Shown here in pieces: positions 22,337 to 23,102 of a stretch of DNA of 23,102 bases (positions are counted from its first letter, which is position 1; every line of letters begins with the position of its first letter). The position numbers were made by a program, and so were the translations under genes. The notes beneath the pieces are model-generated. The model was not told the origin of the DNA. It saw nothing but the letters and a program-made list of their open reading frames with translations, and searched no databases. Source of the DNA: a virus; IMG/VR virus record IMGVR_UViG_3300024520_000514, positions 1 to 23,102 of that record, one strand, 5' to 3'.

Positions 22337-22975
22337 TCATTGATCGCCCCCCCGGCGGTCCGACAGGAGCGCCTCGGTATACTCACGAAGTCGGGCGAAC
22401 AGCGGGATCAGCGGAGCGAGGACGGCGTCGAGCGCGACCAGGCCTCGCCGAACCTGGTCGCCGGACTCGGCGTCGTCGCATAGCTCGCCGAGGACATCCG
22501 TTACCATGGCCAGGTGATCCAAACCGACAGACGCCAGGAGCGACCGGCCGGCGTCCGCTATAACGCTCGCGACCTCGACCGGCGCGTTCGTCGTCGTCAC
22601 TTCGTCGGCAGCTGCGACCTGGTGATCTACCTCAGCCCGGCGCAAAGGGTCACGGACGGCGGCGAGGAACTCGGCGAGGATCGACTGTCCGGCCGTCGAA
22701 GCGACCGGGACTTCGATCGCACGGTCGCCGGTTTCGACCCGGACGCGGCCGGCGCTCCTCGAGCGCTCGAGGAGCTCGAGGACCAGGTTCGGACGGGCAG
22801 CGTCAAGGAACTCGACGAGCGCCTGCGACGACCCGGTTGGAATCCCGTTCAGTGAGTCAACAACGTCGTAAAAGTCCGGCGCGGCGAGTAGGTCGGTGTC
22901 GAACTCGAACTCGGCTAGGCTCCGGGTTGCGTGTTCTAGTGCCATAAGGCGATCGGTGAATGTGGTACTTGGCAT
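22337..22975 (-). CDS. Hypothetical protein, first gene before the terminase
   Basis: A 212-aa protein that I do not recognise. It is acidic and rich in Ala, Leu, Val and Asp, mostly predicted helical to judge from its composition, with no signal peptide, no membrane segment and a single Cys. The central part (EVPVASTAGQSILAEFLAAV and the segments around it) reads like packed amphipathic helices. The start is ATG 22975, chosen for the GGAGG five bases upstream. Its stop (TGA) is 13 bases from the chosen TerS start. First place in the head operon suggests a role in packaging or early assembly, or a regulator of the module, but nothing in the sequence supports a specific function. Codon use resembles that of its neighbours. 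Confidence 0.75.
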   Translation of the reverse strand: MPSTTFTDRLMALEHATRSLAEFEFDTDLLAAPDFYDVVDSLNGIPTGSSQALVEFLDAARPNLVLELLERSRSAGRVRVETGDRAIEVPVASTAGQSILAEFLAAVRDPLRRAEVDHQVAAADEVTTTNAPVEVASVIADAGRSLLASVGLDHLAMVTDVLGELCDDAESGDQVRRGLVALDAVLAPLIPLFARLREYTEALLSDRRGGDQ

Positions 22976-22988
22976 CCGGACCTCCGGA
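22975..22988 (-). promoter_or_regulatory. Shine-Dalgarno inside a small hairpin touching the first ATG
   Basis: On the minus strand the sequence TCCGGAGGTCCGGATG contains the GGAGG ribosome-binding site. The arms TCCGG (22988-22984) and CCGGA (22979-22975) can pair, leaving AGGT as a 4-base loop. The last base of the 3' arm is the A of the ATG. The site decides the start of the first gene: ATG at 22975 instead of a TTG seven codons upstream. Whether the hairpin controls translation is inference. Confidence 0.45.
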
Positions 22989-23102
22989 ATTGGCAATTAC
23001 AGTGTTAACGGTGAGCGGACGCCGCCGGTCCCCCGGCGTAAACCTGTGTGTCAACCTAATGTCTAGCGTGCATTTCCGGGACTTATAGCGGCCTGCGGTA
23101 CC
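22976..23102 (-). promoter_or_regulatory. Leader region upstream of the packaging/head operon
   Basis: This 127-base stretch holds no convincing gene. On the minus strand it carries a perfect TTGACA (23054-23049), but no good -10 hexamer lies 16-18 bases downstream, so a sigma70 promoter is only a suggestion. A 6-bp GC stem (CGCCGG/CCGGCG) closed by a GGGA tetraloop lies at 23023-23038; it has no U tract, so it does not look like an intrinsic terminator. Minus-strand frames entering from the right edge stop at 23083-23085 or 23063-23065, so a gene beyond the edge may end here, but only a dozen codons are visible. In lambda-type phages the cos site lies just upstream of the small terminase region, so it could be near here; I cannot identify it. 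Confidence 0.3.

Noticed and set aside
22857-23102. Minus-strand frame open from the right edge to 22857 (includes YGTRTRNPEPS)
   Set aside because: Arg-rich, out of frame with the better-supported 212-aa gene that has GGAGG and normal codon use.

Overview
This window is the structural half of a tailed, contractile-tail (myovirus-type) phage or prophage. It has high GC (roughly two-thirds G+C by eye) and is tightly packed. All recognisable genes lie on the minus strand and are read from the right edge to the left edge. Most have clear Shine-Dalgarno sequences (GGAG/AGGAGG), and several pairs are coupled by stop-start overlaps of the GTGA or TTGA type. This points to a bacterial host that uses Shine-Dalgarno initiation, most likely a high-GC Gram-negative because the tail and baseplate are of the phage Mu kind. 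The host cannot be named. There are no host genes, tRNAs, CRISPR arrays, insertion sequences or integrase in the window, so free phage and prophage cannot be told apart.

Layout from right to left. Leader, about 23102-22976. Packaging and head: an unknown 212-aa protein, TerS, a lambda gpA-type large terminase, a gpW-type head-tail connector, a lambda-type portal, one ORF joining an HK97-type prohead protease to the major capsid protein, a DUF2190-type decoration protein, a head-tail joining protein and a tail terminator-like protein (22975-13639). Tail shaft: DUF2635, Mu-like sheath, Mu-like tube, a tail assembly chaperone with a -1 frameshift extension, and the tape measure (13628-8575). Baseplate: Mu gpN-like circularisation protein, gpP-like hub, gp45-like spike, gp46-like, gp47-like J protein and gp48-like DUF2313 protein (8573-3356). 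Adhesion: an 840-aa fibre with an intramolecular chaperone end, and a second fibre-like protein cut by the left edge (3343-1). The phage is therefore a mosaic of a lambda-type head and packaging module and a Mu-type contractile tail.

The most unusual points are these. (1) The tail assembly chaperone is a tandem duplication in which each half starts with a DnaJ-like CxxCxGTG knuckle and carries an identical-pattern IDPxDLP segment; it ends in a T8 slippery run leading to a -1 frame extension. (2) The left-edge protein joins a DUF2190-like capsid-decoration domain to what looks like a right-handed beta-helix, so it may be a head fibre rather than a tail fibre. (3) The fibre's C-terminal auto-processing chaperone is split by about 220 residues of WP/GP repeats. 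(4) The protease-capsid ORF has a strong internal Shine-Dalgarno and ATG. (5) The large terminase has Asp where the catalytic Walker B Glu is expected. (6) The palindrome CTCGAG is about eight- to nine-fold over-represented, yet absent from a 2.8-kb stretch over the sheath, tube and tail completion genes.
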